A stretch of DNA of 62,475 nt from positions 1 through 62,475 of the forward strand of contig VBOG01000117.1 of the NCBI GenBank assembly GCA_005877815.1. The letters are read 5' to 3'. Positions 8,534-17,536 of this stretch are shown here, piece after piece (position 1 is the stretch's first letter; the number at the start of each line of letters is the position of its first letter). Below the pieces are notes generated by a model, which worked only from the letters and a program-made list of their open reading frames with translations, ran no database searches and was not told the origin of the DNA. The DNA comes from Nitrospirota bacterium (GTDB taxonomy: Bacteria; Nitrospirota; Nitrospiria; Nitrospirales; NS-4). Both the position numbers and the translations under genes were made by a program.

Positions 8534-9292
8534 TTATTTCGCCGGTTGTTGAGGTGGCGTAGGAGATGCCGCGGGCGCCGACGAACTCTTCCTTGCATCC
8601 AACGTTTTGACACGCACGGACGCTTCGTCGGCGAAAGGTGAAGAGGGATAAGCTTTGATGATTTCCTGGTAACGCGCGAGCGCACCCTCGGGCCGGTTGA
8701 GAATCTCGTCGATCTTTCCTAATTCGAACAATGCCTGATCTTTGTTCGGTCCCCCGATGATCTTCAGGATCGCAGAAAACGATTGCTCCGCCTGTTCCAA
8801 CTTGCCTTGCGCCATCTGCGCATAGGCGAGCCGCTGGTAGACCAACGGGACAAGCACACGGTGGTCGGCATATCGTGTCAGAAACTCATGGTAGGCCTTC
8901 TCCGCCCCCTCCCAATCCCTGAGATCGCTGAGTGCGTTGCCCAGCATATACGCCGCCTGAGGGGCGACAGCACTGCGCGGAAATTCGAGGAGTACTTTTC
9001 GGAAGACCTGCACCGCTTTCTGGACGTCTTCGGGGCGGCGCGGCTGCGGGGCGGCCATTGCACGTTCGGCATAGACCTTCGTCCCCTCCTGAAGGAGTTC
9101 CGCCGCTGCCTGGTCATTCTGTTGGCGCATCCAGAGAAAACCTCCGACGGCCAACCCAACAATGAGCGCGACAACAATCCCGGCCGTCAACCATGTCACA
9201 TTTTCGCGTGCGACGTTTGCCGCATGCTCGACCGTTCCGGTCACATGCCTGGGACTCTCACCAAGGACTCGTTCCTTTTTGATCTTGAACAT
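8534..9292 (-). CDS. Membrane-anchored tetratricopeptide repeat protein (YfgM/BamD-like)
   Basis: 252 residues: a cytoplasmic N-terminus, one transmembrane segment (WLTAGIVVALIVGLAVGGFLW, about residues 34-54), then helical TPR-type repeats (AVQVFRKVLLEFPRSAVAPQAAYMLGNAL; WEGAEKAYHEFLTRYADH; ALARYQEIIKAYPSSPFADEA), and a Pro/Ala tail. The topology is that of YfgM, a SecYEG/periplasmic chaperone accessory protein, while the repeat sequence is BamD-like. A role in envelope protein handling is an inference. It converges on the transglycosylase with one base between stops, and has its own promoter at 9314-9343. Confidence 0.75.
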   Translation of the reverse strand: MFKIKKERVLGESPRHVTGTVEHAANVARENVTWLTAGIVVALIVGLAVGGFLWMRQQNDQAAAELLQEGTKVYAERAMAAPQPRRPEDVQKAVQVFRKVLLEFPRSAVAPQAAYMLGNALSDLRDWEGAEKAYHEFLTRYADHRVLVPLVYQRLAYAQMAQGKLEQAEQSFSAILKIIGGPNKDQALFELGKIDEILNRPEGALARYQEIIKAYPSSPFADEASVRVKTLDARKSSSAPAASPTPPQQPAK

Positions 9293-9313
9293 CTGCGTCT
9301 CCTGTCCCCTCGC

Positions 9314-9343
9314 GCGTTATACCGACGCCGAGAGGGGAATGTC
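9314..9343 (-). promoter_or_regulatory. Sigma-70-type promoter for the TPR protein
   Basis: On the minus strand TTGACA (9343-9338), an 18-base spacer and TATAAC (9319-9314). The predicted start near 9307 leaves a short leader before the start codon at 9292. Its -35 box is only 16 bases from the -35 box of the divergent bioF promoter. Confidence 0.7.
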
Positions 9344-9359
9344 AAACCACGAGCGACAA

Positions 9360-9388
9360 TTGACACCGCGCGCAATGCCGGGTATACG
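9360..9388 (+). promoter_or_regulatory. Sigma-70-type promoter for bioF
   Basis: TTGACA at 9360-9365, a 17-base spacer and TATACG at 9383-9388. The bioF ATG begins at 9395, seven bases after the -10 box, so transcription would start on or next to the ATG. Confidence 0.6.
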
Positions 9389-9394
9389 GGACCG

Positions 9395-10561
9395 ATGTAT
9401 CAGATACGCCTGGACGACCTGAATCGCCGTTCACTGCTGAGAAAGCTCCGCATCATCGACTCGGCCACGGGCCCTGAAGTCCGGATGGACGGCCGGATGA
9501 TCCTGCTGCTCTCGTCGAATAATTATCTTGGCCTCGCCACCCATCCGAAAGTCGTCGAAGCCGCGGCGCAGGCGCTTCGTCGATACGGAGTAGGCGCCGG
9601 CGCGTCGCGCGTGACCGCCGGCACCCTGCGCCCGCACGCGGAGCTCGAGGCACGTCTGGCGGCTTTCAAGCACACGGAATCCGCGCTCGTTTTCAGCACT
9701 GGCTATCACGCGAACCTGGGACTGATTCAAACGCTTGCTGAAGACAAACGCGTGATCTATACCGATCGCCTCTGCCACGCGAGCCTGATCGACGCCTGCC
9801 GTCTGTCCAAGGCCACGCTCCGTGTCTTTCGCCACCGTGACGCCGCGCAGCTTGCGTCGTTGCTCGCTCGAAAGCAGCCACCGGCGCCGGCACTCATCGT
9901 CACCGACGGCGTTTTCAGCATGGATGGAGATCTGGCCCCCCTCCCTGAGCTCGTCAAGATTGCCGAGCAGACCGGCTCGACTGTCGTCGTGGACGACGCG
10001 CATGGGACCGGCGTGATGGGACCGGAAGGGCGCGGGACCGCGGAGCACTTCGGTTTGACCGGAGGTTCCCTCGTGCAGATGGGCACGTTGAGCAAAGCCC
10101 TGGGTGGATTCGGAGGCTTTGTGGTAGGCCCCCGCACATTGATCGATTACCTGGTCAACCGGGCGCGGTCCTTCCTCTACACAACGGCATTGCCGCCGGC
10201 CATCGCCGCCGCGGCCGTCGCGGCACTGGATGTCGTCGAGTCGGAACCGGAGCGCCGGGAAACGCTCTGGCAATTGACCCGCCGCCTGCAGAACGGCGCC
10301 CATTCTCTCGGCTATGACACTCTCGGCAGCCAATCCCCGATTGTGCCCATCCTGATCGGCGACGCAGGGAAGGCGCTGAAGATGGGTGCGCGGTTGCTCG
10401 AGCATGGCATCTACGCGCCCGCCATCCGTCCGCCCACTGTGCCGGAGGGCACGAGCCGCCTGCGGATGAGCGTCACGGCCGCGCATACGCCCCAGCAGAT
10501 CGATGACGTCTTGGGCGTGCTGGAGAAACTGAGAGCCGAGGTACGCGCCGAGAAGGCTTAG
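9395..10561 (+). CDS. bioF: 8-amino-7-oxononanoate synthase
   Basis: 388 residues, the usual length. It is a PLP-dependent alpha-oxoamine synthase that condenses pimeloyl-thioester with L-alanine in biotin synthesis. Visible motifs: SSNNYLGLATHP, GAGASRVTAGT, FSTGYHANLG, VVVDDAHGTGVMGPEGRGT and MGTLSKALGG, where Lys234 should hold the PLP. Related enzymes (2-amino-3-ketobutyrate CoA ligase, serine palmitoyltransferase) share these motifs; bioD nearby decides for BioF. The frame is open far upstream (to 8783), but that part is the complement of the TPR gene. The ATG has no clear ribosome site, consistent with the promoter ending seven bases before it. The last four bases overlap the end of the convergent gene. 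Confidence 0.9.
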   Translation: MYQIRLDDLNRRSLLRKLRIIDSATGPEVRMDGRMILLLSSNNYLGLATHPKVVEAAAQALRRYGVGAGASRVTAGTLRPHAELEARLAAFKHTESALVFSTGYHANLGLIQTLAEDKRVIYTDRLCHASLIDACRLSKATLRVFRHRDAAQLASLLARKQPPAPALIVTDGVFSMDGDLAPLPELVKIAEQTGSTVVVDDAHGTGVMGPEGRGTAEHFGLTGGSLVQMGTLSKALGGFGGFVVGPRTLIDYLVNRARSFLYTTALPPAIAAAAVAALDVVESEPERRETLWQLTRRLQNGAHSLGYDTLGSQSPIVPILIGDAGKALKMGARLLEHGIYAPAIRPPTVPEGTSRLRMSVTAAHTPQQIDDVLGVLEKLRAEVRAEKA

Positions 10562-11412
10562 TAGGACGACGGCGGATACGGAAAGGGCGCGGACAGCAAT
10601 CCTGCTTGACCCTTCAAGGAATAGCTGTCCAATTCCTCGCTGAGATGGGTGACTTCGCCGCGCGTCTCGAGCAGTGGCGGCGCCTCGACCCTTTCGACGT
10701 ATTTCACCAAGCCGATGCCGCGCACGAACCAACTGGAAATCGTATCCGTGCTGACCACGAGGTGACGGGTTTTCGACAACGTCACCGTGATCGTCATCAC
10801 CGCGTCAATTCGCAGTGCGTCCGAAAACGTTCCGGCACCGACCGTGATCGATTCATAGCCGACGACCTGCGCGTTGGCCGTCACATCGGCCCGTTCGAAA
10901 TGACCGTCGCCATCCATGTCCGTCTGCATGTCGACATTTTTCTTGCTGAGCTGTTGATAGCTCCCGTGCAACTCCAGCGGAAACTTCAGCACCCGGTAAG
11001 GAACCAAATGCTGTTCAAACGGCGTCGTGGGCTGGCTGCCGTAATAGGTGATGCCCGACGCATCACGGCGGAAATAACCGTCCGTGGGGCCCTTGTTGCC
11101 CTGGTTGGTTTCCCGGAAGATTTTGACCGTTTCACCCTTGATGTTCGTGGTCCCGATCGCGGACACTTCATTGGTGAAGGTGACATCGGCAATGCGTTCG
11201 ATCGTCTCGGTGCGGCTGCGGCCGGTATACCGCCAGACGCTGCCGATACCGTCCGGGAAGTACTCCTCGGTATTTTGCACTTCCTTGAGGACGGGGTTGC
11301 TCTCGATGATCAAGGGATTCCCCAGAACTCCTTCTGGAACCATCACGGCAAAGAGGCAGAAGATCGTGTTTCTGAACCGGCGAGACATGGCTGGCAACAT
11401 CTTTTTGTTCAA
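10558..11412 (-). CDS. Secreted beta-rich protein of unknown function
   Basis: 284 residues with a hydrophobic signal segment (NTIFCLFAVMVPEGVLG) ending about residue 31. The mature protein is rich in beta strands (DGIGSVWRYTGRSRTETIERI; KIFRETNQGNKGPTDGYFRRDASGITYYG). Near its middle is DMDGDGHFERAD, which matches an EF-hand/dockerin-type calcium loop (D-x-D-G-D-G-x-x-E). No catalytic motif is recognised. It is probably periplasmic or outer-membrane associated. It stands between bioF and the SDR-bioD pair on the opposite strand, and could start at 11412 or at the internal ATG four codons later. Confidence 0.65.
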   Translation of the reverse strand: MNKKMLPAMSRRFRNTIFCLFAVMVPEGVLGNPLIIESNPVLKEVQNTEEYFPDGIGSVWRYTGRSRTETIERIADVTFTNEVSAIGTTNIKGETVKIFRETNQGNKGPTDGYFRRDASGITYYGSQPTTPFEQHLVPYRVLKFPLELHGSYQQLSKKNVDMQTDMDGDGHFERADVTANAQVVGYESITVGAGTFSDALRIDAVMTITVTLSKTRHLVVSTDTISSWFVRGIGLVKYVERVEAPPLLETRGEVTHLSEELDSYSLKGQAGLLSAPFPYPPSSY

Positions 11413-11459
11413 CTCACAATTCGTGTGAGCCTAGCACAACCTTCCGGTGCCATCAAGCC

Positions 11460-12245
11460 ATGCTATACTCGTTTTCGCTCATCGAGAGGCATACAGAGCT
11501 GACAAATCCCATAGCACGTATCGCGCCGGTCGTGCTTGTGACCGGAGCCTCCAGAGGATTGGGCCGAGCCATCGCCATCAGCTTCGCGAAGGCCGGTTAT
11601 CGCATCGCCGTGAACTGCCGAGCCGCGACGAGCGAGGCCAAGAATACGATCGACATGATCGAATCCGCAGGCGGAAGCGCCTATGCATATCAAGCCGACA
11701 TCCGAGACCCGCACATGGTCGCGGCGATGATCGAGAATGTGGTGGACAGGTGGGGGCGTTTGGACGTACTGATCTGCAATGCGGCGGTGACGGAGGACGC
11801 GTTGATGGTAAAGGTTTCGAGCGAGGCGTGGGACCGGATCGTCGGGACCATTCTCAACGGCACGTTTCACTGCCTGCGAAGCGCCGCACGCGTGATGGTA
11901 CGACAAGGCGATGGGGCGATCATTCTCATGGGTTCTCTGTCGGGCCTGCAAGGCCGAAGCGGGCAGGCTCCGTATGCGGCGGCAAAAGCCGGCTTGCTCG
12001 GGTTGATGCGGACCGCTGCACGGGAATGGGGACCGGATCACATCAGGGTCAACATGCTTCTGCCCGGCTGGCATTCCACCGCACTGACCGGGTTCGTCGG
12101 CGATTCCTCACCGGCTCCTTTCGAAACGGTCCTCGGGCATGGCACGACCATGGACGAGGTGGCCCAATTTGCGGTGTCCGTGGCGCAGATGCGACATATC
12201 TCAGGACAAGTCTTCCACCTCGACAGCCGGATCGCCGGACTGTAA
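11460..12245 (+). CDS. Short-chain dehydrogenase/reductase (FabG-like)
   Basis: 261 residues. A classical SDR: cofactor loop VTGASRGLGRAIA, DIRD, the NAAV motif (LDVLICNAAVTEDAL) and the Ser-Tyr-Lys catalytic set in GSLSGLQGRSGQAPYAAAKAG. It most resembles 3-oxoacyl-ACP reductases and should use NADP(H). It lies 18 bases before bioD, so a role in making or modifying the pimeloyl precursor is possible but unproven. The start is unclear: ATG at 11460 overlaps a likely -10 box, while GAGAGG at 11484-11489 is nine bases before an in-frame CTG at 11499 that would give a normal SDR N-terminus. Confidence 0.85.
   Translation: MLYSFSLIERHTELTNPIARIAPVVLVTGASRGLGRAIAISFAKAGYRIAVNCRAATSEAKNTIDMIESAGGSAYAYQADIRDPHMVAAMIENVVDRWGRLDVLICNAAVTEDALMVKVSSEAWDRIVGTILNGTFHCLRSAARVMVRQGDGAIILMGSLSGLQGRSGQAPYAAAKAGLLGLMRTAAREWGPDHIRVNMLLPGWHSTALTGFVGDSSPAPFETVLGHGTTMDEVAQFAVSVAQMRHISGQVFHLDSRIAGL
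11462..11469 (+). promoter_or_regulatory. Extended -10 box (TGCTATACT) for the SDR-bioD pair
   Basis: TG at 11461-11462 and TATACT at 11464-11469 form an extended -10 element. No good -35 box is present 16 to 18 bases upstream. It overlaps the first in-frame ATG of the SDR gene (11460), so if it is used the protein must begin further in. Confidence 0.35.
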
Positions 12246-12263
12246 CCGCGCCGACTCACATCC

Positions 12264-12995
12264 ATGACAGGCGCGCACAACCATGGCATGATCGTGACCG
12301 GTACCGACACCGGGGTGGGCAAGACCATCGTCACGGCAGCCCTCGTCACCGCACTTCAAGCGCACGGATTTGACGCCGGCATCATGAAACCCGTCGCCAC
12401 CGGCATCTCATCCGCCTCCCACGATTCGGATCCTGACTGGCTGTTGTCCGTGACCGGTTGCCGCGATGATCTCGAACTCGTCAGCCCCTATCGCTTGAAC
12501 CTTCCGGCAGCTCCCTGGGTGGCCGCACGCCATGAAGGCCTCGCGTTAGATGTGGAGCGCATTCTGAAGGCTTTTCATACGCTGTCAGCTCGACACGATT
12601 GCCTGATCGTAGAAGGCATCGGCGGCCTGCTGGTCCCCCTGTCTGACGATCTCTTCATCGTGGATCTGATCGCGCGCATGAAGATGCCGGTGTTGATTGT
12701 GTCCCGCGTGGCGTTGGGCAGCATCAACCACACCCTGCTGACCGTGGAATGTCTGAAGCGTCGAGGAATTCCAATCCTCGGCGTGATCTTCAACCATCTA
12801 TCCCCTCCCCTGCAGACCATGGAATTAGAAGAGACGGTGCAGACGATTCTCCACCTGTCTGGTTTGCAATCGTTCGGCGAACTGCCGTTTTGCGAAGGGC
12901 TGCCGGGGACATGGGCTCGCCATCGAGATCAGCTTGTGAAAGCGGTTGACACGCAGGAACTCCTGCAGGCGCTGAAGTTGAGCGCGCGGGCGTAA
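12264..12995 (+). CDS. bioD: ATP-dependent dethiobiotin synthetase
   Basis: 243 residues, slightly longer than typical (about 225). It closes the ureido ring of dethiobiotin from 7,8-diaminopelargonate, CO2 and ATP. The P-loop GTDTGVGKT is at the N-terminus, the KPVATG substrate loop follows, EGIGGLLVPL carries the switch-type acidic residue and GVIFNHL is the late nucleotide-base motif. Met9 (HGMIVTGTDTG) is an alternative start. With bioF it gives two of the four late biotin steps; bioA and bioB are not in this window. Confidence 0.93.
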   Translation: MTGAHNHGMIVTGTDTGVGKTIVTAALVTALQAHGFDAGIMKPVATGISSASHDSDPDWLLSVTGCRDDLELVSPYRLNLPAAPWVAARHEGLALDVERILKAFHTLSARHDCLIVEGIGGLLVPLSDDLFIVDLIARMKMPVLIVSRVALGSINHTLLTVECLKRRGIPILGVIFNHLSPPLQTMELEETVQTILHLSGLQSFGELPFCEGLPGTWARHRDQLVKAVDTQELLQALKLSARA

Positions 12996-13019
12996 TGAGA
13001 CCCCGTCAGGGCAAGGCGT

Positions 13020-13865
13020 CTATGGCTGGTCTTCGACCGGACCGATCAGCTCGTTGATTTTTGCGCCGATGTCGTCGGCCTTCATCAGCGATTCGCCGAC
13101 GAGAATGGCGCCCACACCGGCATCGGCGAGGCGGATGACGTCATCGCGGGTGGCGATCCCGCTTTCGCTCACGATCAGTTTCCCCCCGGGAATGCGCTTC
13201 GCCAGGCGGAATGTGACGTCGAGCGACGTCTTAAAGGAATCGAGATCGCGGTTGTTGATGCCGATGATACGCGCCTCGGGAAGCCGTTCGAGGACTCGGT
13301 CAAGTTCCCGCTCGTGATGCACCTCGATCAGGACGTCCAAACCGAATTCCTGCCGGGCGAGGTGATAGAAGTCCACCAATTGGACGCGGTCCAACGCGGC
13401 GACGATCAGAAGAGCGGCATCTGCCAGATGCGCGCGAGCCTCATAGAACTGCAACTCGTCCACCATAAATTCCTTGTTCAGCGCCGGAAGGCGGACCTGT
13501 TCCTTAATCGCCCGCAGATCCTCCAGGCTGCCTTGAAAGTATGTGCGGTCCGTGAGGACCGATACCGCGGAGGCCCCGTGCTGCTGATAGGTGCGGGCAA
13601 TGGACAATGGATCGAAATCCTCGCGGAGCACCCCTTTGCTCGGTGAGGCCTTCTTGACCTCGGCAATCAACCGCGGCAGTCGTCGAGTGGGTATGGACGG
13701 CGCCCGTGGCCCGACGGCCGGGCCGGACGAATCCGTGAGGGATTGGTAGAAGCCGGCAGGCGCCGGCAGTTCCCGGATTTTGGTTTTGAGATCGGCGAGG
13801 TAGGAGGCCTTTTTCTTCTCCTTGACCTCCTGCTTCTTGTGCTCGAGCATTTCGTCGAGAATCAT
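13020..13865 (-). CDS. trpC: Indole-3-glycerol phosphate synthase
   Basis: 281 residues. TIM-barrel enzyme that converts carboxyphenylamino-deoxyribulose phosphate to indole-3-glycerol phosphate in tryptophan synthesis. Motifs: N-terminal ILDEMLEHKKQEV, LIAEVKKASPSKG (catalytic Lys and phosphate loop), SVLTDRTYFQGS, LNKEFMVDE, GINNRDLDSF, VSESGI and AILVGESLM. ATG 13865 is taken because it starts the family's normal N-terminus and lies 34 bases after the trpD stop; the frame extends to 13973 inside trpD. A linker (about residues 46-58, GPAVGPRAPSIP) is slightly longer than in E. coli. Last gene of the trpE-G-D-C run; no trpF, trpB or trpA follows. Confidence 0.95.
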   Translation of the reverse strand: MILDEMLEHKKQEVKEKKKASYLADLKTKIRELPAPAGFYQSLTDSSGPAVGPRAPSIPTRRLPRLIAEVKKASPSKGVLREDFDPLSIARTYQQHGASAVSVLTDRTYFQGSLEDLRAIKEQVRLPALNKEFMVDELQFYEARAHLADAALLIVAALDRVQLVDFYHLARQEFGLDVLIEVHHERELDRVLERLPEARIIGINNRDLDSFKTSLDVTFRLAKRIPGGKLIVSESGIATRDDVIRLADAGVGAILVGESLMKADDIGAKINELIGPVEDQP

Positions 13866-13899
13866 GGCGCGAGGCAGGGCGGCAATGGATCGCGCCGGA

Positions 13900-14910
13900 T
13901 CAACGGTTGGTCCACTTGATGAGACGTTCGAGCTTCTGCATCGCCGCGCCGGATCGAATGACCCCGCGCGCAACTTCCACGCCCTCTTGCAGCGTCGTCG
14001 CCTTCCCGCAGGCGACTAAAGCCGGCGCGGCGTTCAAGAGGACGAGTTGCTGGCGCGGCCCTTCCCGTCCTTCCAGGATATCGCGGGTGATGGCGGCGTT
14101 CTCTTCGGCATCGCCCCCGCTGAGATCCTTCAGCCGCACCCGCTGAAATCCGAAATCGCAAGGCTCGATGAAGTAATTGGTGATCCGGCCACCCTTGCCT
14201 TCTGAAATCCGCGTGCGATCTGTCAGCGTGATTTCATCCAACCCATCCATGCCATGGACGACATAACAATGGCGACTGCCGAGTTTCATCAACACCTTCG
14301 CGAGAATATCGGTCAAGCCCTGATCATACACGCCAAGGACCTGAATGCAGGCGCCGGCGGGGTTCGTCAATGGCCCGAGCAGGTTGAATATGGTGCGGAC
14401 GCCGAGTTCCTGCCGCGGTCCGAGCGCGTGCTTCATAGCGGCGTGGAACAGCGGCGCGTAGAGGAATCCCATGCCGATTTCGCCGATGCATTCTTCGACG
14501 TCCTTCGGCGGCAGATCGATCCGGACGCCGAGACGAGCAAGAATATCTGCACTCCCGGCGCGCGACGACACGGCTCGATTGCCATGCTTCGCCACGGTGA
14601 TGCCCGCGCCGGCTAGGACGAAGGCAACGGTTGTTGAGACGTTGAAGGTGCCGGCGCCGTCACCGCCGGTGCCGCATGTATCCACGATGATCGGATCGTT
14701 TGGCCGGATGCGCGTCGCCCTCGCCCGCATCGCGCGGGCTGAGCCCGTAATTTCCTCCACAGTCTCGCCCTTCATCCGAAGCGCCGTCACATATGATCCG
14801 ATCTGCGCGGGAGTCGCCAGGCCGTCCATGATTTCAAGCATGGCGGCTTCGGCTTCGGCCTCAGTCAGCCCTTGCCCGTCGATCAGTTTTCCGATGGCTT
14901 CCTTCATCAT
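13900..14910 (-). CDS. trpD: Anthranilate phosphoribosyltransferase
   Basis: 336 residues, normal length. It transfers phosphoribose from PRPP to anthranilate. Motifs: DTCGTGGDGAGTFNVST (PRPP-binding glycine loop), KHGNRAVSSRAGSAD, GFLYAPLFHAAMKH, FNLLGPLTNPA and YVVHGMDGLDE. A second ATG directly after the first gives a choice of 14910 or 14907. It starts ten bases after the trpG stop. Confidence 0.96.
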   Translation of the reverse strand: MMKEAIGKLIDGQGLTEAEAEAAMLEIMDGLATPAQIGSYVTALRMKGETVEEITGSARAMRARATRIRPNDPIIVDTCGTGGDGAGTFNVSTTVAFVLAGAGITVAKHGNRAVSSRAGSADILARLGVRIDLPPKDVEECIGEIGMGFLYAPLFHAAMKHALGPRQELGVRTIFNLLGPLTNPAGACIQVLGVYDQGLTDILAKVLMKLGSRHCYVVHGMDGLDEITLTDRTRISEGKGGRITNYFIEPCDFGFQRVRLKDLSGGDAEENAAITRDILEGREGPRQQLVLLNAAPALVACGKATTLQEGVEVARGVIRSGAAMQKLERLIKWTNR

Positions 14911-14920
14911 GAGACGGCAA

Positions 14921-15487
14921 TCACAGTGTAAGAAAGTTCCGTAGAATATCCTTGCCTGGCCGGGTCAGGATGGATTCCGGGTGGAATTGCACGCCCTCCA
15001 CTGCCAGACTGCGATGGCGAAGACCCATGATTTCCCCTTCCGCCGTTTCCGCCGAAATCTCAAGACACGAAGGAAGAGTGTCCCGACGCACGATCAAAGA
15101 GTGATAGCGGGTCGCCTCGAAGGGATTGGGAAGACTTTCGAAGATGCTGCGGCCGTCATGCCGGATCATCGAGGTCTTTCCGTGCATAAGCCGCTCCGCG
15201 CGGACCACCTCGCCTCCAAATGCCTCTCCGATGCTTTGATGCCCCAAGCAGACGCCGAGGATCGGGATTTTTCCGGCCAGCCGTTGGATCGCTTCAACGG
15301 AAATGCCTGCTTCCTTCGGGGTGCAGGGACCGGGCGAGATGACAATGCGGTCCGGTTGCAGCTTGATGATCTCGTCAACCGTGATGGCATCGTTGCGAAA
15401 GACCACCGGTTGCGCACCCAACTCGCCGAGATACTGCACGAGGTTATAGGTGAAGGAGTCGTAATTGTCGATGACCAGCACGGCCAT
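14921..15487 (-). CDS. trpG: Anthranilate/aminodeoxychorismate synthase glutamine amidotransferase subunit
   Basis: 188 residues. Class I glutamine amidotransferase that supplies ammonia to TrpE. The triad is visible: Cys in [13 protein letters not shown], and His-x-Glu in [10 protein letters not shown]; the oxyanion loop is [11 protein letters not shown]. Its ATG shares one base with the trpE stop (TAATG), so it is translationally coupled. In bacteria with one copy, the same protein often also serves PabB in folate synthesis. Confidence 0.95.
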   Translation of the reverse strand: MAVLVIDNYDSFTYNLVQYLGELGAQPVVFRNDAITVDEIIKLQPDRIVISPGPCTPKEAGISVEAIQRLAGKIPILGVCLGHQSIGEAFGGEVVRAERLMHGKTSMIRHDGRSIFESLPNPFEATRYHSLIVRRDTLPSCLEISAETAEGEIMGLRHRSLAVEGVQFHPESILTRPGKDILRNFLTL

Positions 15488-16992
15488 TACTCCAACCCAT
15501 TCTCCGCCATTTCGACCGCCCGCATCATGGCTTTCGCCTTGTTACAGGTTTCCACATATTCTGCCTCCGGATCGGAATCCGCGACAATGCCGGCGCCCGC
15601 CTGAATAAAGGCTTGACGGCCCTTGACGACGACGGTGCGAATGTTGATGCAGGTGTCCATGTTGCCGCCGAACCCGAAATAGCCGACGGCGCCGGCGTAC
15701 GGTCCACGGCGCGAAGGCTCCAGCTCTTCAATGATCTCCATCGCGCGAATTTTCGGCGCCCCGTACACCGTCCCGGCCGGAAAGCAGGCCCGTAGCACAT
15801 CGAAGGCATCACGGCCTTCCGCCAACCGCCCTTCGATCTGCGACACCAGATGCATCACATGCGAGTACTGCTCCACCGCCATGAAATCCTTCACCTGTAT
15901 GCTGCCCGGCTGCGCGACCCGGCCGACATCATTCCGACCGAGGTCCACCAGCATCACATGCTCCGCGCGTTCTTTGGCGTTGCCGAGAAGTTCCTCGCGG
16001 AGCGTCTTGTCTTCCTGCTCACTGCGGCCCCGTGGTCGCGTGCCTGCGATCGGCCGCACCTGAATGACCCCATCTTCGCACCGCACGAGGACCTCGGGCG
16101 ACGCACCGATCAACTCCACCTCGGGAAACCGGAGGTAATACATGTACGGCGAGGGATTGATGACACGCAATGCCCGATAAATGTCAAAGGTACGCGCGCG
16201 AATGGCCGCCTGCCATCGCTGCGACAAGACGCCCTGGAAAATATCGCCGGCCTTGATGTAGTGCTTCGTCTGCACCACCATCTTCTCGAAATCGGCTTTA
16301 CTCATGTTCGAGAGAAACACCGGTGCCCGACGGGCGGCGGCCTTCGGGACCGGCCGGCGACCGGTGCGGAGGCGAGCAATCATCCGGTCGATCCGGTGGA
16401 TGGCATCTTCGTATGCCTTGCGTGATCCGCTTTTCCCGACATGCGCATTCGCCACCACCTTGATGGTCTGCGCAACATTATCAAAAATCAGCAGCGTGTC
16501 GGTGAGCAGAAAGGACGCCTGCGGCAAGCCCAAGAGGTCACGGCGATGCGACGGCAGTCGTTCGAATTGCCGCACCACGTCATAGCTCAGGTAGCCGACT
16601 GCGCCACCGCAGAATCGTGGCAAACCCGCAACGTGCACGGGCCGGTACTCCGCCATGACGGCACGCAAACTTTCAAGGACATCCGTCGCCACGGGCATTG
16701 TACGACGGTGCGATCCCTCGAAAATCGTCAGCTTGCGTTCATCGCCCTGAATGACGACCGGCGAACCACTGCCCAGAAATGAATAGCGCGCCCACTTTTC
16801 TCCTCCCTCAACGCTTTCCAACAGGTAGGCGCAGGGTCCCTGATCGATTTTGACGAATGCCGACACCGGGGTTTCGAAATCCGCCAACACTTCCCGAAAG
16901 ACCGGAATAAGGTTCCCGTCTCGGGCAAGAGCGCAGAAGTCTTTGAAATTAGGCCTGTACTCGCTGCTCTTCATCGGAAGAGAACGTATCAC
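15487..16992 (-). CDS. trpE: Anthranilate synthase component I
   Basis: 501 residues. It makes anthranilate from chorismate with ammonia from TrpG. The N-terminal half carries the feedback-site region ([21 protein letters not shown]); the C-terminal chorismate-binding domain shows [62 protein letters not shown] and the final [19 protein letters not shown] at 16992 has AAGGGG about five bases upstream; ATG at 16974 is the alternative. No leader peptide with Trp codons is visible in the 117 bases upstream, so attenuation of the classic type is unlikely. Confidence 0.95.
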   Translation of the reverse strand: MIRSLPMKSSEYRPNFKDFCALARDGNLIPVFREVLADFETPVSAFVKIDQGPCAYLLESVEGGEKWARYSFLGSGSPVVIQGDERKLTIFEGSHRRTMPVATDVLESLRAVMAEYRPVHVAGLPRFCGGAVGYLSYDVVRQFERLPSHRRDLLGLPQASFLLTDTLLIFDNVAQTIKVVANAHVGKSGSRKAYEDAIHRIDRMIARLRTGRRPVPKAAARRAPVFLSNMSKADFEKMVVQTKHYIKAGDIFQGVLSQRWQAAIRARTFDIYRALRVINPSPYMYYLRFPEVELIGASPEVLVRCEDGVIQVRPIAGTRPRGRSEQEDKTLREELLGNAKERAEHVMLVDLGRNDVGRVAQPGSIQVKDFMAVEQYSHVMHLVSQIEGRLAEGRDAFDVLRACFPAGTVYGAPKIRAMEIIEELEPSRRGPYAGAVGYFGFGGNMDTCINIRTVVVKGRQAFIQAGAGIVADSDPEAEYVETCNKAKAMMRAVEMAENGLE

Positions 16993-17109
16993 ACGCCCCT
17001 TGGGAGAGTCAATGACGGAATAAGTACTATCACGTAATCATGGACGGGAGGAAAGAAAACGCGTGGGGCGCCAGAATGTTACACGCGGACGTGAGGCGGG
17101 GATGAATGC

Positions 17110-17511
17110 TTAATGCTCGTAGAAATCCCGATCCGGAATTTCATCGACATCCGGCTCGCGCGAGCGACCGCCTTCTCCTTCGAGATGTTCCTCCAGGTCA
17201 GCCACACGTCCCCAGAGTGACTCGATCTTCTCGTCCAGCCGCGCCAGCCGGTCCGCGACGATTTTATCCTGATCGCGTCGCCCGCCACCCTCATTGCCGA
17301 GACCTGGCTTCCTGATCAGCTGCGCGTGGAGAGATTCCACCTCCCGCCAGAGTCGTTTAACTTCTTCAGGGAGGTTCCCCGATGGTTCATGGCGAGCGGC
17401 TTTGGCCACCGGCTGCTTCTGCTGGGACTTCCCGACCTTGACGGCAGCTATGGGAGCGCGCTTCACGCTCTTCGGTTTGCTCGTTTTTTTCTGTGCAGGC
17501 ATTCCCGGCAT
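17110..17511 (-). CDS. Small basic/coiled-coil protein of unknown function
   Basis: About 133 residues. The first 50 are Lys/Ala-rich and probably disordered (AQKKTSKPKSVKRAPIAAVK). Two short heptad-like helices follow: LPEEVKRLWREVESLHAQLI and ADRLARLDEKIESLWGRVADLEEHLEG. The C-terminus is acidic (DVDEIPDRDFYEH). No known domain is recognised. Starts at 17511 or 17502 are both possible; GGAAGGGGG precedes them. The frame extends upstream into radC, which is on the same strand and ends at 17537, so the two are probably co-transcribed. Confidence 0.6.
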   Translation of the reverse strand: MPGMPAQKKTSKPKSVKRAPIAAVKVGKSQQKQPVAKAARHEPSGNLPEEVKRLWREVESLHAQLIRKPGLGNEGGGRRDQDKIVADRLARLDEKIESLWGRVADLEEHLEGEGGRSREPDVDEIPDRDFYEH

Positions 17512-17536
17512 CCCCCTTCCGTTTGCAGGGCTGAGG

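Noticed and set aside
8783-9394. Long plus-strand extension of the bioF frame upstream of 9395
   Set aside because: It is the complement of the TPR gene, which has signal-like, membrane and repeat features. BioF homology starts exactly at 9395, and a promoter lies directly before it.
16993-17109. trp attenuator or leader peptide before trpE
   Set aside because: Only one Trp codon is seen in any frame, no tandem Trp codons and no terminator-like hairpin with a T-run.
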